Source: Prevotella sp.
Lineage (GTDB): Bacteria; Bacteroidota; Bacteroidia; Bacteroidales; Bacteroidaceae
Length of the DNA: 64,000 bases
Assembly (NCBI GenBank): GCA_015060535.1
Contig: SUYH01000004.1
Location: 149,946 to 213,945, forward strand
Direction of reading: 5' to 3'
How positions within the stretch are numbered: position 1 is the first letter of the stretch; each line of letters begins with the position of its first letter. Position numbers and translations under genes: made by a program. Under the pieces are notes generated by a model that searched no databases, was not told where the DNA came from, and saw only the letters and a program-made list of their open reading frames with translations. This document shows positions 40,341 through 50,218 of the stretch, in pieces.

Positions 40341-40940
40341 ATGAAAATAAAGGAATGGATTACAGAGAACGTTGACTTCAAACGTAATGACACAGAGATT
40401 CGCAGTAATCAGGGTTATGGTGCAACAATGGGTGCTGCAGGTTTTGCCACTGGCATTCTAACAGGAATCATCGTCATCATACTACAATTTGCCGTAAGCG
40501 GCCATGAAGCCCAGGAAACTTGGATTAACATTGTCTGCGCTGTAGCACTGCTGGCTATGGTGGGATATCTTATCTTCATGTTGATGCCAGTATTTGCTGA
40601 CAAGAGCATTTCCGCAGGCGACAAGGCTGTGACAGTGCTTATCTCTATTGGATGTCTGATAGGTCTGTTCATTGCGGGTGTTTACCTTACTATTCTTTTG
40701 TTCATGCTTGTAGCTGTTATCGTTGTGGCTTGGTTAGCATTAAAGGTATGGCTCTCATCAAGTACATCATCCTCATCAAGCAGTCAACCATCACCGAAAC
40801 AAGACTACCATGGTCCTGAAAAGTACAAATTGGATGACGGGACTACAGTCACAGAGAACAGTTTCGGTGGAGGTTTTCATGGAGACGACTATCATAACTA
40901 TGAAAGGAATATGGACGGTACGTTTACACGGACTGATTAA
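40341..40940 (+). CDS. Four-helix membrane protein, first gene of the tubulin cluster
   Basis: 199 residues from ATG 40341; frames starting further left run through RNA B and are not credible. Hydrophobic helices lie near residues 29-50, 60-82, 92-112 and 113-136. A Ser-rich stretch and a polar C-terminal tail (KLDDGTTVTENSFGGG) follow, probably cytoplasmic. Family not recognised. It may be the membrane anchor for the tubulin-like protein two genes downstream. Confidence 0.75.
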   Translation: MKIKEWITENVDFKRNDTEIRSNQGYGATMGAAGFATGILTGIIVIILQFAVSGHEAQETWINIVCAVALLAMVGYLIFMLMPVFADKSISAGDKAVTVLISIGCLIGLFIAGVYLTILLFMLVAVIVVAWLALKVWLSSSTSSSSSSQPSPKQDYHGPEKYKLDDGTTVTENSFGGGFHGDDYHNYERNMDGTFTRTD

Positions 40941-40984
40941 GGAGAATTTTATCAACCTTTTAGGATTATTATCAGTTTAAGAAC

Positions 40985-41536
40985 ATGGCAGACCTAAAAT
41001 ATTTATGGGACAATTCGACAAGTGCCCTGTTTTGGGGATTTTTCATCGCAATTGTACTGACGTCTCTTATTTTCCGTCTTTTCAAAAATACCCCTATGGG
41101 CTCCAGATACACACAGGCAAGTACGTTCTGGGGACTGTTGATGGTAGCTTTGCTGTCAATAGAGTTTATCTCCTTAATTGGTGCATTTCAAGCTCGTCTC
41201 GCGGTAAACGATGTAGAAGAATCTATCAAAAGCTATGGAGGCAATGCGCTTAACATTATTAATATTGATAATGTGATTGAAAACATTGCCCCCAACCTGA
41301 AGAGATTTGTAAATAGTGAGAATATCAATAAGGATGCCGTAGACGACATAGTATCCACTTATGCAGATAATGTGCGTGATAATATAGACAAGCAAATAAT
41401 AAAGCTTATCATCTTTATTGTTGCAACACTGATTTTCCTCCCCATGTTTATAGTAAAGTCAAAACGTCACTTTGACAATGGACGGAACTATTCAGCTAAA
41501 CGCTCAAGTTATCGGACAGCAAGGAAACATTATTAA
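40985..41536 (+). CDS. Membrane protein with three predicted helices
   Basis: 183 residues. Helices near 12-30 (ALFWGFFIAIVLTSLIF), 45-66 and 138-158, with a helical, charged segment between the second and third that should lie outside the membrane on one side. Basic C-terminus. Family not recognised; 44 bp from its upstream neighbour and 34 bp from the tubulin-like gene. Confidence 0.72.
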   Translation: MADLKYLWDNSTSALFWGFFIAIVLTSLIFRLFKNTPMGSRYTQASTFWGLLMVALLSIEFISLIGAFQARLAVNDVEESIKSYGGNALNIINIDNVIENIAPNLKRFVNSENINKDAVDDIVSTYADNVRDNIDKQIIKLIIFIVATLIFLPMFIVKSKRHFDNGRNYSAKRSSYRTARKHY

Positions 41537-41570
41537 TAAAAATAAAAATAATAACTAAATACTAAAAATT

Positions 41571-44500
41571 ATGGCAGAAGCTGAAGGATTTAAAATTGCA
41601 AATCACATCTTAATTGGTTTAGGTGGAACTGGTGGAAAAGTTCTGAAAGCATTTAAAAAGCGTTGGTTCAGAGAATTCCCCAGCGACGAGGCGCGTAAGG
41701 CGACTCGTCCCTATATTGGTTTTATTTATGTCGACTCCGACAAAGAGATGCTGAACGAGGATCGTACAGACCCTTCATGGAAAGTATTAGGCCAAGATGC
41801 GACCTTCACAACTAATGAATTTGTGGACATCCGACCAACGGGTGGAATTTCAGAACTCATTGACAACATTGATGACTATCCCAAGTTACGTCATCTTGTA
41901 AAGTCGGCAGAATTGATGCGTACAACACTTGGACGTATTGAAAAAGCAGCTGGGCAAAAACGACGTGCTGGACGAATTATGTTTGCATCAAGTTGTTCCA
42001 AATTCCTCAGCTTCCTCAATGCAGCTTATTCTGATACCAAAGCTGTTACTGGCATGACCCCCTTACATATTCACATATTTACGGGATTGGCAGGAGGTAC
42101 AGGTTCAGGTTCAATTATTGATGTCATTGCACAAACACGAAAGAATTATCCTGATGCCAAGATTGATGTTCATGCCATGATACCTGAGCAGAATATCCCC
42201 AAAGGTTTGGAGGCAGGCAGATACCATCAGAATGGCTATGCAGCTCTCCGTGAAATCAGTGCACTTAATGTATGCAGATTCCATCCATGTGATGTAATGA
42301 CTGGTGAAGAACATATTAAATTCCCAAACGAAGATAGTCATGCACAATTTGGTTTGATGCTATACTCCAATGAAAATAGTAATGGGTATGAAGTAGACTC
42401 ACTTGAAGTCCTTCCCGAACTATTGGCTGACACGATGTTCTATCGCATATTCTTACCAGAAAATAAGAATACGCGTGATTTCTATCGTGCTTGGAGTTGC
42501 GAAAACTTCGATGATTTCCAGGTCGAATACGACACTCGTCCCAATTTTGCATTGGAACGTGCAAGGACAAAGAATATCAACACTTTCGGAATTAAGCGTA
42601 TTGTATATCCTGAAATTCGTATTTTAGAACACATATCTTATACGTTGAGCAAGAGCGTTATATGGCAGATGCGCTACAATAATTTCAACGAAGAAGATTA
42701 TGGATTTATCGAAGAGCCACAAAAACGTAATTACGATGAAATGTTAGACAAAGGTGGTTTCGTAAAGACATGGAAACTAGACGAACGCCACCTGATGTTA
42801 GAAGACAAGATTGTCGAAGCAGATGACAAATTTGATGATTTCGATTCATTCTGGTCAGAAAAAGTACAATTCTACAACCATGATGATGCATGCCGCTTCT
42901 CACCTCAGCCATTGGATTATCTTGATGGATATTGTCTTGAACAATATACTCACGATTTCAGAAGGAACAAGGGTGTTGTGGAATATTTCAACAGCAAATC
43001 TTCTTCGGATCCTTTGAATCTTCAAGCTGGTGCCATCATTGATGCCATTGAGCAAAATCTATTCACAGAGTGGGCCAATGGAACCTATTCCATGTACGAC
43101 CTTGCAGGCATCTGCAACAGTATTCTGAAGCATATCAGTATGATTCAACGCCAATTGGATCAGGATCTTATTCAGATTAACGAGAGTATTGATTCATGTA
43201 ATACAACTCGTGATGCATTAAAGTCTGAATATAATGCTGCAGGACTTGTTACCAAATTTGTGGGACTTTTAGGCGGTAGAGCCAAGCCAGAGATTTATGG
43301 TGACTACCAGATGGAGACCAAAGATCTTTACATAGCTATGACTCGTAGAGTGGCCAAAGAATTCGAGCGCAAATTACTGAACAAGCTTCAGGAGGCATTC
43401 GATGACTTTGGCACAGAAATAAGTGAGTTCCTTAGTAAACTGTTTATTGGCCAGGAAAAACTGGAGTCCGAAATCACTATGCGCAACATGAATAATGGCG
43501 AACTGAATTTGCAAGACATGGTCGTTGAAATCAGAGAGCCCCAGAAGATTAGTAATTTTGAGCATAAGGTACTGACCGATCAAGGGAAAATGCGTTCATT
43601 GGCTAACGAAGTTCGCCAAGCACTCACTGGAGGTCGGAAGTTCGTCCATTTCCGTGACATTGCTAACGGCATGAACGAAAACAGCCTGATCTATATAGCT
43701 GACGAGTTGCTCGCTCCTATGATTATAGACTGGCATAACAGCGATGAGAAATTCAGTCGCGATAAAATCGTCGGTATGAACGTCATTGAGCAGTTACAGA
43801 AGCTATTCGACAATAATCCCTCTATGAACTTATCTACTTTTGCCAATAACATTATTCGTCAGAGTGGCGTATTCCTGAAACTAAATGATCAGGAAATCAA
43901 AAAGAACAAGACCAATACAGAAGGGCCAATCCTTGGTCAGACCATTGATCGCGAGTTCCTTATGATAAGTATGCCAAAATGTGCTGGCAATGCTAAACTT
44001 GAAGATTTCAGGGACAAACTTGAAGATGCCTTCAAAAAGAGTGTAGAAGGCACAGTTGACGTAAAATTCGATTATGATGGAGCAAAAGAAAACGAAATTA
44101 CCATCATTAAGATAGAAAGCTGTTTCCCTGTTCGCTGTCTTGACTGGCTGTCTATCTACAAACAGAAGTACGACACCATGATTAATGATCCTAACGAGAC
44201 AACTCGCAAACAGAACCGCATATTGCTTCATAGTGAAGGTGATGGTTCAGACCTTCCACTATTGGAAGGGGAAGGAGAAGGTCCTAAGGGTAAACAGCTC
44301 ATTCCGTATCTACTGATATCTGCAGCTTTGGAGAAGTCCATCAGATGGGGTATAGACAAGCGTGAGGAAGAAGGTTGGTGCAGTGCTGTTGTTGATTTCT
44401 TAGGGAATGCCGAACTGCAACTTATTGCTCGAAAGTTTACTGAAATCATGATGAGCGAGAGTTTTACCCCTGAGTTAAGAAGTCAGGTTATTGAAGACGT

Positions 44501-44675
44501 TGAACAGTTCTTAAACAACGAGGACCTAACTCAAAGTATGCGAAAAAATGCTACAGAGAAAATTATGGAACTTGTTAAGAATAAAATTGTAGCTGAAACA
44601 GGTGTCGGTACTTCACTTTATAAGGAATATCTTGCCGCAACTGAGGAAGCAGTAAAAATGATAACAAAAAAATAA
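41571..44675 (+). CDS. Tubulin/FtsZ-like GTPase (Tubulin_2 family)
   Basis: 1034 residues, far longer than FtsZ. The N-terminal domain has GLGGTGGKVLKAFKKRW (16-32), the first nucleotide loop, and FTGLAGGTGSGSIIDV near residue 170, the G-box (GGTGSG) of tubulins. The remaining 600 residues are helical and unassigned. This is the long FtsZ-like family that Makarova and Koonin linked to membrane remodelling and that sits with membrane and adaptor genes. GTP-dependent polymerisation is expected, not shown. The adjacent membrane proteins and zinc-ribbon protein support a membrane-associated filament. Confidence 0.87.
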   Translation: MAEAEGFKIANHILIGLGGTGGKVLKAFKKRWFREFPSDEARKATRPYIGFIYVDSDKEMLNEDRTDPSWKVLGQDATFTTNEFVDIRPTGGISELIDNIDDYPKLRHLVKSAELMRTTLGRIEKAAGQKRRAGRIMFASSCSKFLSFLNAAYSDTKAVTGMTPLHIHIFTGLAGGTGSGSIIDVIAQTRKNYPDAKIDVHAMIPEQNIPKGLEAGRYHQNGYAALREISALNVCRFHPCDVMTGEEHIKFPNEDSHAQFGLMLYSNENSNGYEVDSLEVLPELLADTMFYRIFLPENKNTRDFYRAWSCENFDDFQVEYDTRPNFALERARTKNINTFGIKRIVYPEIRILEHISYTLSKSVIWQMRYNNFNEEDYGFIEEPQKRNYDEMLDKGGFVKTWKLDERHLMLEDKIVEADDKFDDFDSFWSEKVQFYNHDDACRFSPQPLDYLDGYCLEQYTHDFRRNKGVVEYFNSKSSSDPLNLQAGAIIDAIEQNLFTEWANGTYSMYDLAGICNSILKHISMIQRQLDQDLIQINESIDSCNTTRDALKSEYNAAGLVTKFVGLLGGRAKPEIYGDYQMETKDLYIAMTRRVAKEFERKLLNKLQEAFDDFGTEISEFLSKLFIGQEKLESEITMRNMNNGELNLQDMVVEIREPQKISNFEHKVLTDQGKMRSLANEVRQALTGGRKFVHFRDIANGMNENSLIYIADELLAPMIIDWHNSDEKFSRDKIVGMNVIEQLQKLFDNNPSMNLSTFANNIIRQSGVFLKLNDQEIKKNKTNTEGPILGQTIDREFLMISMPKCAGNAKLEDFRDKLEDAFKKSVEGTVDVKFDYDGAKENEITIIKIESCFPVRCLDWLSIYKQKYDTMINDPNETTRKQNRILLHSEGDGSDLPLLEGEGEGPKGKQLIPYLLISAALEKSIRWGIDKREEEGWCSAVVDFLGNAELQLIARKFTEIMMSESFTPELRSQVIEDVEQFLNNEDLTQSMRKNATEKIMELVKNKIVAETGVGTSLYKEYLAATEEAVKMITKK

Positions 44676-44683
44676 CATAAACT

Positions 44684-45736
44684 ATGGCAAACAATAAAAT
44701 TAAATTTAGATACGGCATTTGTCAGAATTCTCATATGGAAGAAACAGGCAAACCCTGTCCCTTATGCCAATCAAAACAGATTCAAAAAGTAATTGCAACC
44801 AAAGATTTGGTTTGTAGCGAATGCAAGGAGAAGCTCAAGGAGATACCCCGTCCCAAGACGTTTTGGGAGAAATACGGGACTCCTGTCATTATTGCCGCAG
44901 TTGTTTTATTAATTGGCGGTGGCTTCTGCATCTACTCACTCCTCAGCGGTTCCAAAGGTCCCCAAAAGATAAATCTGGTCCAGAAAGAACTGACCATGAA
45001 GGTTGGCGAAACACAGGTCATCACTCCTACCGTTGAACCTGAGGGTGAAAAGGCGACATTCATCTTCAAGCCACAAGGCAAGATTGTAAAGGCTACCAGT
45101 GGTGGTGAGATTACAGCACTGAAGAAAGGCGAGACCACTATTATCGTGAAGTGTGAGGAAAATCCAGAGATTCGCGCTATCTGCAAGGTCACGATTGAAG
45201 ACAGAGATACAACACCACCACCTACTGATACAGTGTTAGTCAAGCAACTGAGTATTGATGGGGGCGATTTCAGCATTAAAGTTGGTGAAAGTAAACAGCT
45301 GAGTTACATTGTAACTCCTGAGAAACATGACGAAATTCTGAGTTGGACTTCTGACAATGAGGCTGTTGCAACAGTTGACGACACTGGCAAAGTCTCAGCT
45401 GTCAAGGAAGGAACTGCCAATATCAAGATAGTAGCAGACAGGTCTGGTGTTAATACCAGTGTTAAGGTAACGGTGACGAAGAAACCTGGAGGCGGTGGAG
45501 ATGAGCCTCCTATTTCGCCCATAGAGCGATATGGGAAATACTCTGGAGGACGAGCTAAGAGCAATGGGTATCCTGACGGTACTGGTAAGTTGACATTCAC
45601 TAAGTCTTATCAGTTGAACGCTCAATATACCGCTCAGCCTGGCGAGTATATCCAAGGCATCTTCGAGAATGGTAAGCCAACCTTCGTCACTTATTATCAG
45701 AAAGACGGTACTGTAACCAAAATTAAACTGCGTTGA
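44684..45736 (+). CDS. Zinc-ribbon, single-helix membrane protein with two Ig-like domains
   Basis: 350 residues. Cytoplasmic zinc ribbon (CPLC...CSEC, residues 25-48), one membrane helix (VIIAAVVLLIGGGFCIYSLL, about 69-89), then two BIG_2 Ig-like domains (TMKVGETQVITPTV; SIKVGESKQLSYIV ... NEAVATVDDTGKVSAVKEG) outside, and a tail with MORN-like YPDGTGKLTF. It bridges the cytosol, where the tubulin-like protein is, and the envelope. 8 bp after the tubulin-like gene. Confidence 0.85.
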   Translation: MANNKIKFRYGICQNSHMEETGKPCPLCQSKQIQKVIATKDLVCSECKEKLKEIPRPKTFWEKYGTPVIIAAVVLLIGGGFCIYSLLSGSKGPQKINLVQKELTMKVGETQVITPTVEPEGEKATFIFKPQGKIVKATSGGEITALKKGETTIIVKCEENPEIRAICKVTIEDRDTTPPPTDTVLVKQLSIDGGDFSIKVGESKQLSYIVTPEKHDEILSWTSDNEAVATVDDTGKVSAVKEGTANIKIVADRSGVNTSVKVTVTKKPGGGGDEPPISPIERYGKYSGGRAKSNGYPDGTGKLTFTKSYQLNAQYTAQPGEYIQGIFENGKPTFVTYYQKDGTVTKIKLR

Positions 45737-46842
45737 TGTTAAAAAGAGGTGTCATATTATGGGTGGTGGCCATATACTCTATCGGTATATGGGCTACCTC
45801 CTTTGATACCCAGCGACTGGAGAGGCTGGCAGGCTATCTGAATTTACAGAGGTTGGATACCTTGCCAGTAGGTGTGAGCCATACCTATTATTATAAGCAA
45901 CACCCACTGACCATTCGCAAGAACCAGTGGGGTGAGATAGAGCACATTGGTCTTCTGCTTTTTCCGCAGGCTTACAGACAGCAGATGCCTCTGCCTATTT
46001 ACGACTTCTTGGAGCGATACCTGTTGGCTCGGATGGCTACGCCAGCCAATACGGAAGATGCGACGAGAATGCAGTGGGACAAGGTGCATTTCACGATAGG
46101 CAACGCAACAACTGCCTTGAAGTTGGACACAACAGCTGTGTTTAGCAATGAATATGTTGACTTGCACGTCTATCGTGTATCGTGGTCGGTCAATGGCAGT
46201 AAAATGCTTGAACTGTCGTTTACCATGAACGTCCAGATGCTGATGGGTTGTGATGCTGTTGAGTTGGAGGATCGGTTTATCCGTCATCTGGGGCGTTACC
46301 AGACTCGTCCTATCAGCGAATCGGTATTTAATGGATTTCCTCAAGACGGCACCGAATATACAAAGACAGATAGTTACTACATGAGTCCGATGGTGCGCAA
46401 CGACATCTATTTTACTCGTAAAACGAAGAAGAATGCATGGCAGTTGGTTGATGACACCGCACGTCCGACAAAGACTATCAACAATTGGATGGTGGCTCCA
46501 GATAGTAAAAACGAACTGCCCCTGCAGATGACCATCGATAAATATGGATACCTGCTTGACACACTACAGACCACCTATCGCGCCTGGCAACAGCTCTGCA
46601 TGGATGAGGGTTGCCTGCCGCATTACGGATTAAAGGCGAAAAAAGATAACACGTATGAGGGCTCTGTATTCATGGTTAACAAGAAGGGTGGATATCTGCA
46701 TCTGCTAAGCATCAACATTCCTGGGCGAGCATTGCAAGACAGGGAGAAGGTTGTCTGTACGGCTCGTATGTATGCCTATATACCGCTTTTTAATGTCAGT
46801 GCAAAATTGATACATAACGTGGAATATGAACCTATCAAATAG
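45736..46842 (+). CDS. Exported protein of unknown family
   Basis: 368 residues from ATG 45736, which overlaps the previous stop (TGATG). A signal peptide ends near ATS at residue 20. The body is a mix of aromatic-rich strands (SHTYYYKQHPLTI, VDLHVYRVSWSV). I do not recognise it. Translational coupling ties it to the Ig-like membrane protein. Confidence 0.78.
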   Translation: MLKRGVILWVVAIYSIGIWATSFDTQRLERLAGYLNLQRLDTLPVGVSHTYYYKQHPLTIRKNQWGEIEHIGLLLFPQAYRQQMPLPIYDFLERYLLARMATPANTEDATRMQWDKVHFTIGNATTALKLDTTAVFSNEYVDLHVYRVSWSVNGSKMLELSFTMNVQMLMGCDAVELEDRFIRHLGRYQTRPISESVFNGFPQDGTEYTKTDSYYMSPMVRNDIYFTRKTKKNAWQLVDDTARPTKTINNWMVAPDSKNELPLQMTIDKYGYLLDTLQTTYRAWQQLCMDEGCLPHYGLKAKKDNTYEGSVFMVNKKGGYLHLLSINIPGRALQDREKVVCTARMYAYIPLFNVSAKLIHNVEYEPIK

Positions 46843-46848
46843 TCATTG

Positions 46849-47568
46849 ATGATGAAACGAACATTTATAATCATATTGACGACGCTTGTGGGAATAGCAG
46901 CATTTTCACAAAGCGTTGAGGAGCAGAAAAAGAAGATTGCCTCCATCAAGAAGAACAGCAGCTATATCTATGCCGAGGTGACTACAACCAGTCAGCAGCA
47001 GGCTATAGATTTGGCGACTGACATGCTGCACAATAATGTGAACGAATGGGCTGCAAAGAAGAAAAAGTTTGCAGGCTCAAACAAAATAGTCACCAGAAAC
47101 ATGAACTATGCGGTAGACCAGATAACGATGCCCCGAGCCAACATGTTTCGGGCTTTCATGTATGTGAAGAAGTCGGATATCATACCCGCAGAGAACGTAG
47201 AAGTTCGACAGACTCCAGCAGAGGTGGTCGCTAAAGCACCAAAGCCCAAAGCGGCAACCGTTTCTCCCATTGGCAACAGCATCCGCGATGCAGTGATAAG
47301 TGAATTGTTGACAATAAGAAACACTGGTCAACTATCGGAAAAGCTTAAGCAGCTAAAAGCCAACGGTAAAGTACAGGAATACGCCAACCTGCGCGGTCTG
47401 AAAGGCAAGAATCAGGCAGAATACATCATGGTGATCTTCAACAAGGAGGGCAACATTGAGGCTCTGCTGAGCGAAGGCGAAAACCGCACCAACCTTTCAA
47501 CAGGGAAAACTGACCAGTTGACAAACTATAAAGGACGAGGTGCCATAGGTGTGAAAGTGAGTAAGTAA
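46849..47568 (+). CDS. Exported protein with a C-terminal conserved-repeat-like domain
   Basis: 239 residues from ATG 46849, with signal peptide cleaved after AAFSQ. The first half is a Lys-rich helical region (YIYAEVTTTSQQQAIDLA) reminiscent of LPP20/DUF-type periplasmic domains; the second half reads EYIMVIFNKEGNIEALLSEGENR. Function unknown. 6 bp gap to its neighbour. Confidence 0.75.
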   Translation: MMKRTFIIILTTLVGIAAFSQSVEEQKKKIASIKKNSSYIYAEVTTTSQQQAIDLATDMLHNNVNEWAAKKKKFAGSNKIVTRNMNYAVDQITMPRANMFRAFMYVKKSDIIPAENVEVRQTPAEVVAKAPKPKAATVSPIGNSIRDAVISELLTIRNTGQLSEKLKQLKANGKVQEYANLRGLKGKNQAEYIMVIFNKEGNIEALLSEGENRTNLSTGKTDQLTNYKGRGAIGVKVSK

Positions 47569-47588
47569 TCAGTAATACAACATAAGCG

Positions 47589-48593
47589 ATGAAAAAAATT
47601 ATTTTATGTAGCATATTGACGGTACTAACATCTGTCAGTGTTCGTGCTATCAATGTAACCCTAACAACCGACGAAGGTTACGACAACCCCGCAATGATTC
47701 AGACACTGCAGAACAATCTTGCAGCTCTGCTGACGGAAATCAATGCAGCATACAGTCAGAAACGCAACCTGAACTTAGGAGGGGTTCCAATGGGCGATAG
47801 TGCAAAGGACGAAATTGCCACTCTGTGGGACATGACCCATTTCTATTGTGATGACGAAGAGGTGATAGATCGTTGTTGGACCTTGAAGAACAGTTTCTTG
47901 GTGCGCCAGATTCCCATGATTCTCGACCCTGACGGTGAGGTGGTCAAGGAGAGCAAGTTTCAAGAGGTTTCCGTCACCTTCGACAGCTACGGCAACATTT
48001 CCGAGTTCCGATTTGCGCTCGACGCCCAGTTGTCGGAGAGTTTAGAACATTGTGGAGACGTGGTAAGCGTAGAGCGTAAGGCCATCATCCTGCAGTTCGT
48101 GGAGCGGTTCCGCACAGCCTATTGCCGTAAAGACATCGGCTTCATGAATAAAATCTTTAGTGACGATGCTTTGATTATAACGGGTTCCGTAGTGCAGACT
48201 AAGCCTAATGACTTAGGACGGAGCAATCAGAAGGTTGTGTACAACCGCCAGAATAAGCAGCAGTACTTAGCTAACCTGCGTCGTGCCTTTGCCCGCAACA
48301 AATACATTGAGGTGAAGTTCGATGAGATTGGCAAGGGAGAGGGAGCATGTGATGTGGTGACCCAGTCACGCAACAATCCAGATTTCTATGGTGTCCGCCT
48401 GCGTCAGGAGTGGCGCTCCAGCAACTATAGCGACGACGGTTACGTGTTCCTGCTGTGGGACTTCCGTGACGAGAGCAATCCCGTGATTCACGTCCGCACA
48501 TGGCAACCCACTTTTGTCAACACAAGCACGGGACAGAAACTGGCTGAAGAAGATATATTCAATATGAGTTCGGTAGAGGACTTAATTAAATAA
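47589..48593 (+). CDS. Exported protein with an NTF2-like C-terminal domain
   Basis: 334 residues, signal peptide ending VRA. Residues about 165-320 (ILQFVERFRTAYCRKDIGFMNKIF, then strands LIITGSVV, IEVKFDEIG, WQPTFV) have the helix plus curved-sheet order of NTF2/SnoaL-like domains. Such domains bind small ligands or peptides in envelope systems. The N-terminal half is unassigned. Confidence 0.78.
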   Translation: MKKIILCSILTVLTSVSVRAINVTLTTDEGYDNPAMIQTLQNNLAALLTEINAAYSQKRNLNLGGVPMGDSAKDEIATLWDMTHFYCDDEEVIDRCWTLKNSFLVRQIPMILDPDGEVVKESKFQEVSVTFDSYGNISEFRFALDAQLSESLEHCGDVVSVERKAIILQFVERFRTAYCRKDIGFMNKIFSDDALIITGSVVQTKPNDLGRSNQKVVYNRQNKQQYLANLRRAFARNKYIEVKFDEIGKGEGACDVVTQSRNNPDFYGVRLRQEWRSSNYSDDGYVFLLWDFRDESNPVIHVRTWQPTFVNTSTGQKLAEEDIFNMSSVEDLIK

Positions 48594-48610
48594 GAATAAG
48601 AACAGATATT

Positions 48611-50161
48611 ATGAAATTGAAATCAATGGTTGTGGGGCTGCTGGTCATGGTTAGTGTGGCTGTGTGTGCACAAACTAAAGACGTTCTGAGCGTGGAATTC
48701 AAAGAACGCAAGCCTGCCTCCTTGGGTGGCAAGGCTGGCGTTGTATTCATCGGTGAAGGCAATGACTACATCATTACGTCGTCGGTTGGCGAAGAGTGTA
48801 AGACAGTGAAGCGCGTTGGTACACAATATGAATACCACTTGCAGATTGACATGGGTAGCAAAAACCGCGAATCCCGTACGTTCACTGTCAAAAAGAAAGG
48901 TACACCCTATCAAGGAAAATCCGAGCAGAAAGACGTGATAGCCAACCAAAACTCCATTTATTTAATTACGGAAATAAAGACCAAGTTAGGAGCCAATGAG
49001 AGAATCAGCGAAGGCACTTATCTGAAGGAGGTGGGTAACAAGCCTGTCATGGCTTGTATAGAAGTCACAGTTCCTCAAGAGTTAGGATTGAAGGTCAATG
49101 TCAATGAGGCACTAAAAGCTGTAATTGCCAAACCGCGTGTAGAGGCGGGTAATGTCATTCATACCATTGTGTTCGACACCCACCGCTTTGACGAGTTGAA
49201 AGCCATAGTGGCAGACTATGACAAGCAAATAGCCGAACTAGAAGCTAAGGCCAATGCCGAACAAGACGAGAACGTGAAGAAACGGTTGTGGGCCGAGCAA
49301 GACAGAATACAAGACACGCTGAAGGTTCAAGCCGAAGCCGACTTAGCCAATGCCCCCATTATCACTATAGAGGGCAAGGGCGTGAATACATTGACAATTG
49401 ACCCCAGCAAGGTCCTGAAGCTACGTCCCAAGGCTCAGCTGCTATATGGCGTCGTAGTGGTGGAGAAAGAGGTCATCAAGGAGCGTGCACTGACATATGA
49501 GGAGTTGGCAGCCAATGCCAAAAGCCTGTATCAGGACTATCCGAACAATACGGAGCTGGCCTTCTACGAGAAAGCCCTTGCCACTTATGAGAACCTGCTG
49601 GCGCATAAAGACTGTCCAAATGACTTGCGTGCTCAGTACCAGATAGAGCGTGACAGTTTGGCCAGCATCAAGAAATGGGTTAAATTCCATGAGAAGGCAG
49701 ATGCACTGGCCAAGCAGAATGAGAAAGCTAAGGGCTTTGAAGACCCTGCCGTCTACAAATTCATGGCAGGTGACCTTCGATGTGTGAAACGTCTGGTGGA
49801 ATGGCATCCCGAAATCACTAGTTACAATGCCATTGTGGCTAATCTGGAGAGCAGGATAGCAAAACATCCTAACTCAAAGAAAAAAGTCATTGAGAAGACC
49901 ACCATCCAACGGCAGGTCGTAAGTGGCACGGTGAGTTTCAAGAACTCCAAGCTAAAAATACCGTTCAATACGCTGAAGGTCTTTGCCACGCAACAGCCTA
50001 CTATCAATACCAAAAATGCCCGTCTAATAGGTGGCGTGAACGCCGACGGTACATTCAAGGTTGTCAAGCCTGACGACATGGACTATATCTTTGTCACGGG
50101 AGAGAAAGGCGATGCCCACTATATTTCGTCGGATACAAAGGTCGTAAACATTGTCATCTGA
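48611..50161 (+). CDS. Exported coiled-coil protein
   Basis: 516 residues with signal peptide (VSVAVCAQ). An N-terminal beta region, a long helical stretch with Glu/Lys/Ala heptads (YDKQIAELEAKANAEQDENVKK), TPR-like helices (YEELAANAKSLYQDYPNNTELAF) and a C-terminal beta sandwich (GTVSFKNSKLKIPF). Family not recognised. Its length and coils suggest a scaffold in the periplasm. Confidence 0.75.
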   Translation: MKLKSMVVGLLVMVSVAVCAQTKDVLSVEFKERKPASLGGKAGVVFIGEGNDYIITSSVGEECKTVKRVGTQYEYHLQIDMGSKNRESRTFTVKKKGTPYQGKSEQKDVIANQNSIYLITEIKTKLGANERISEGTYLKEVGNKPVMACIEVTVPQELGLKVNVNEALKAVIAKPRVEAGNVIHTIVFDTHRFDELKAIVADYDKQIAELEAKANAEQDENVKKRLWAEQDRIQDTLKVQAEADLANAPIITIEGKGVNTLTIDPSKVLKLRPKAQLLYGVVVVEKEVIKERALTYEELAANAKSLYQDYPNNTELAFYEKALATYENLLAHKDCPNDLRAQYQIERDSLASIKKWVKFHEKADALAKQNEKAKGFEDPAVYKFMAGDLRCVKRLVEWHPEITSYNAIVANLESRIAKHPNSKKKVIEKTTIQRQVVSGTVSFKNSKLKIPFNTLKVFATQQPTINTKNARLIGGVNADGTFKVVKPDDMDYIFVTGEKGDAHYISSDTKVVNIVI

Positions 50162-50218
50162 GCATTCGTTTATATAGTACAAATAAGTAATAATATTCAT
50201 TTAAATTTTACAAACAAC

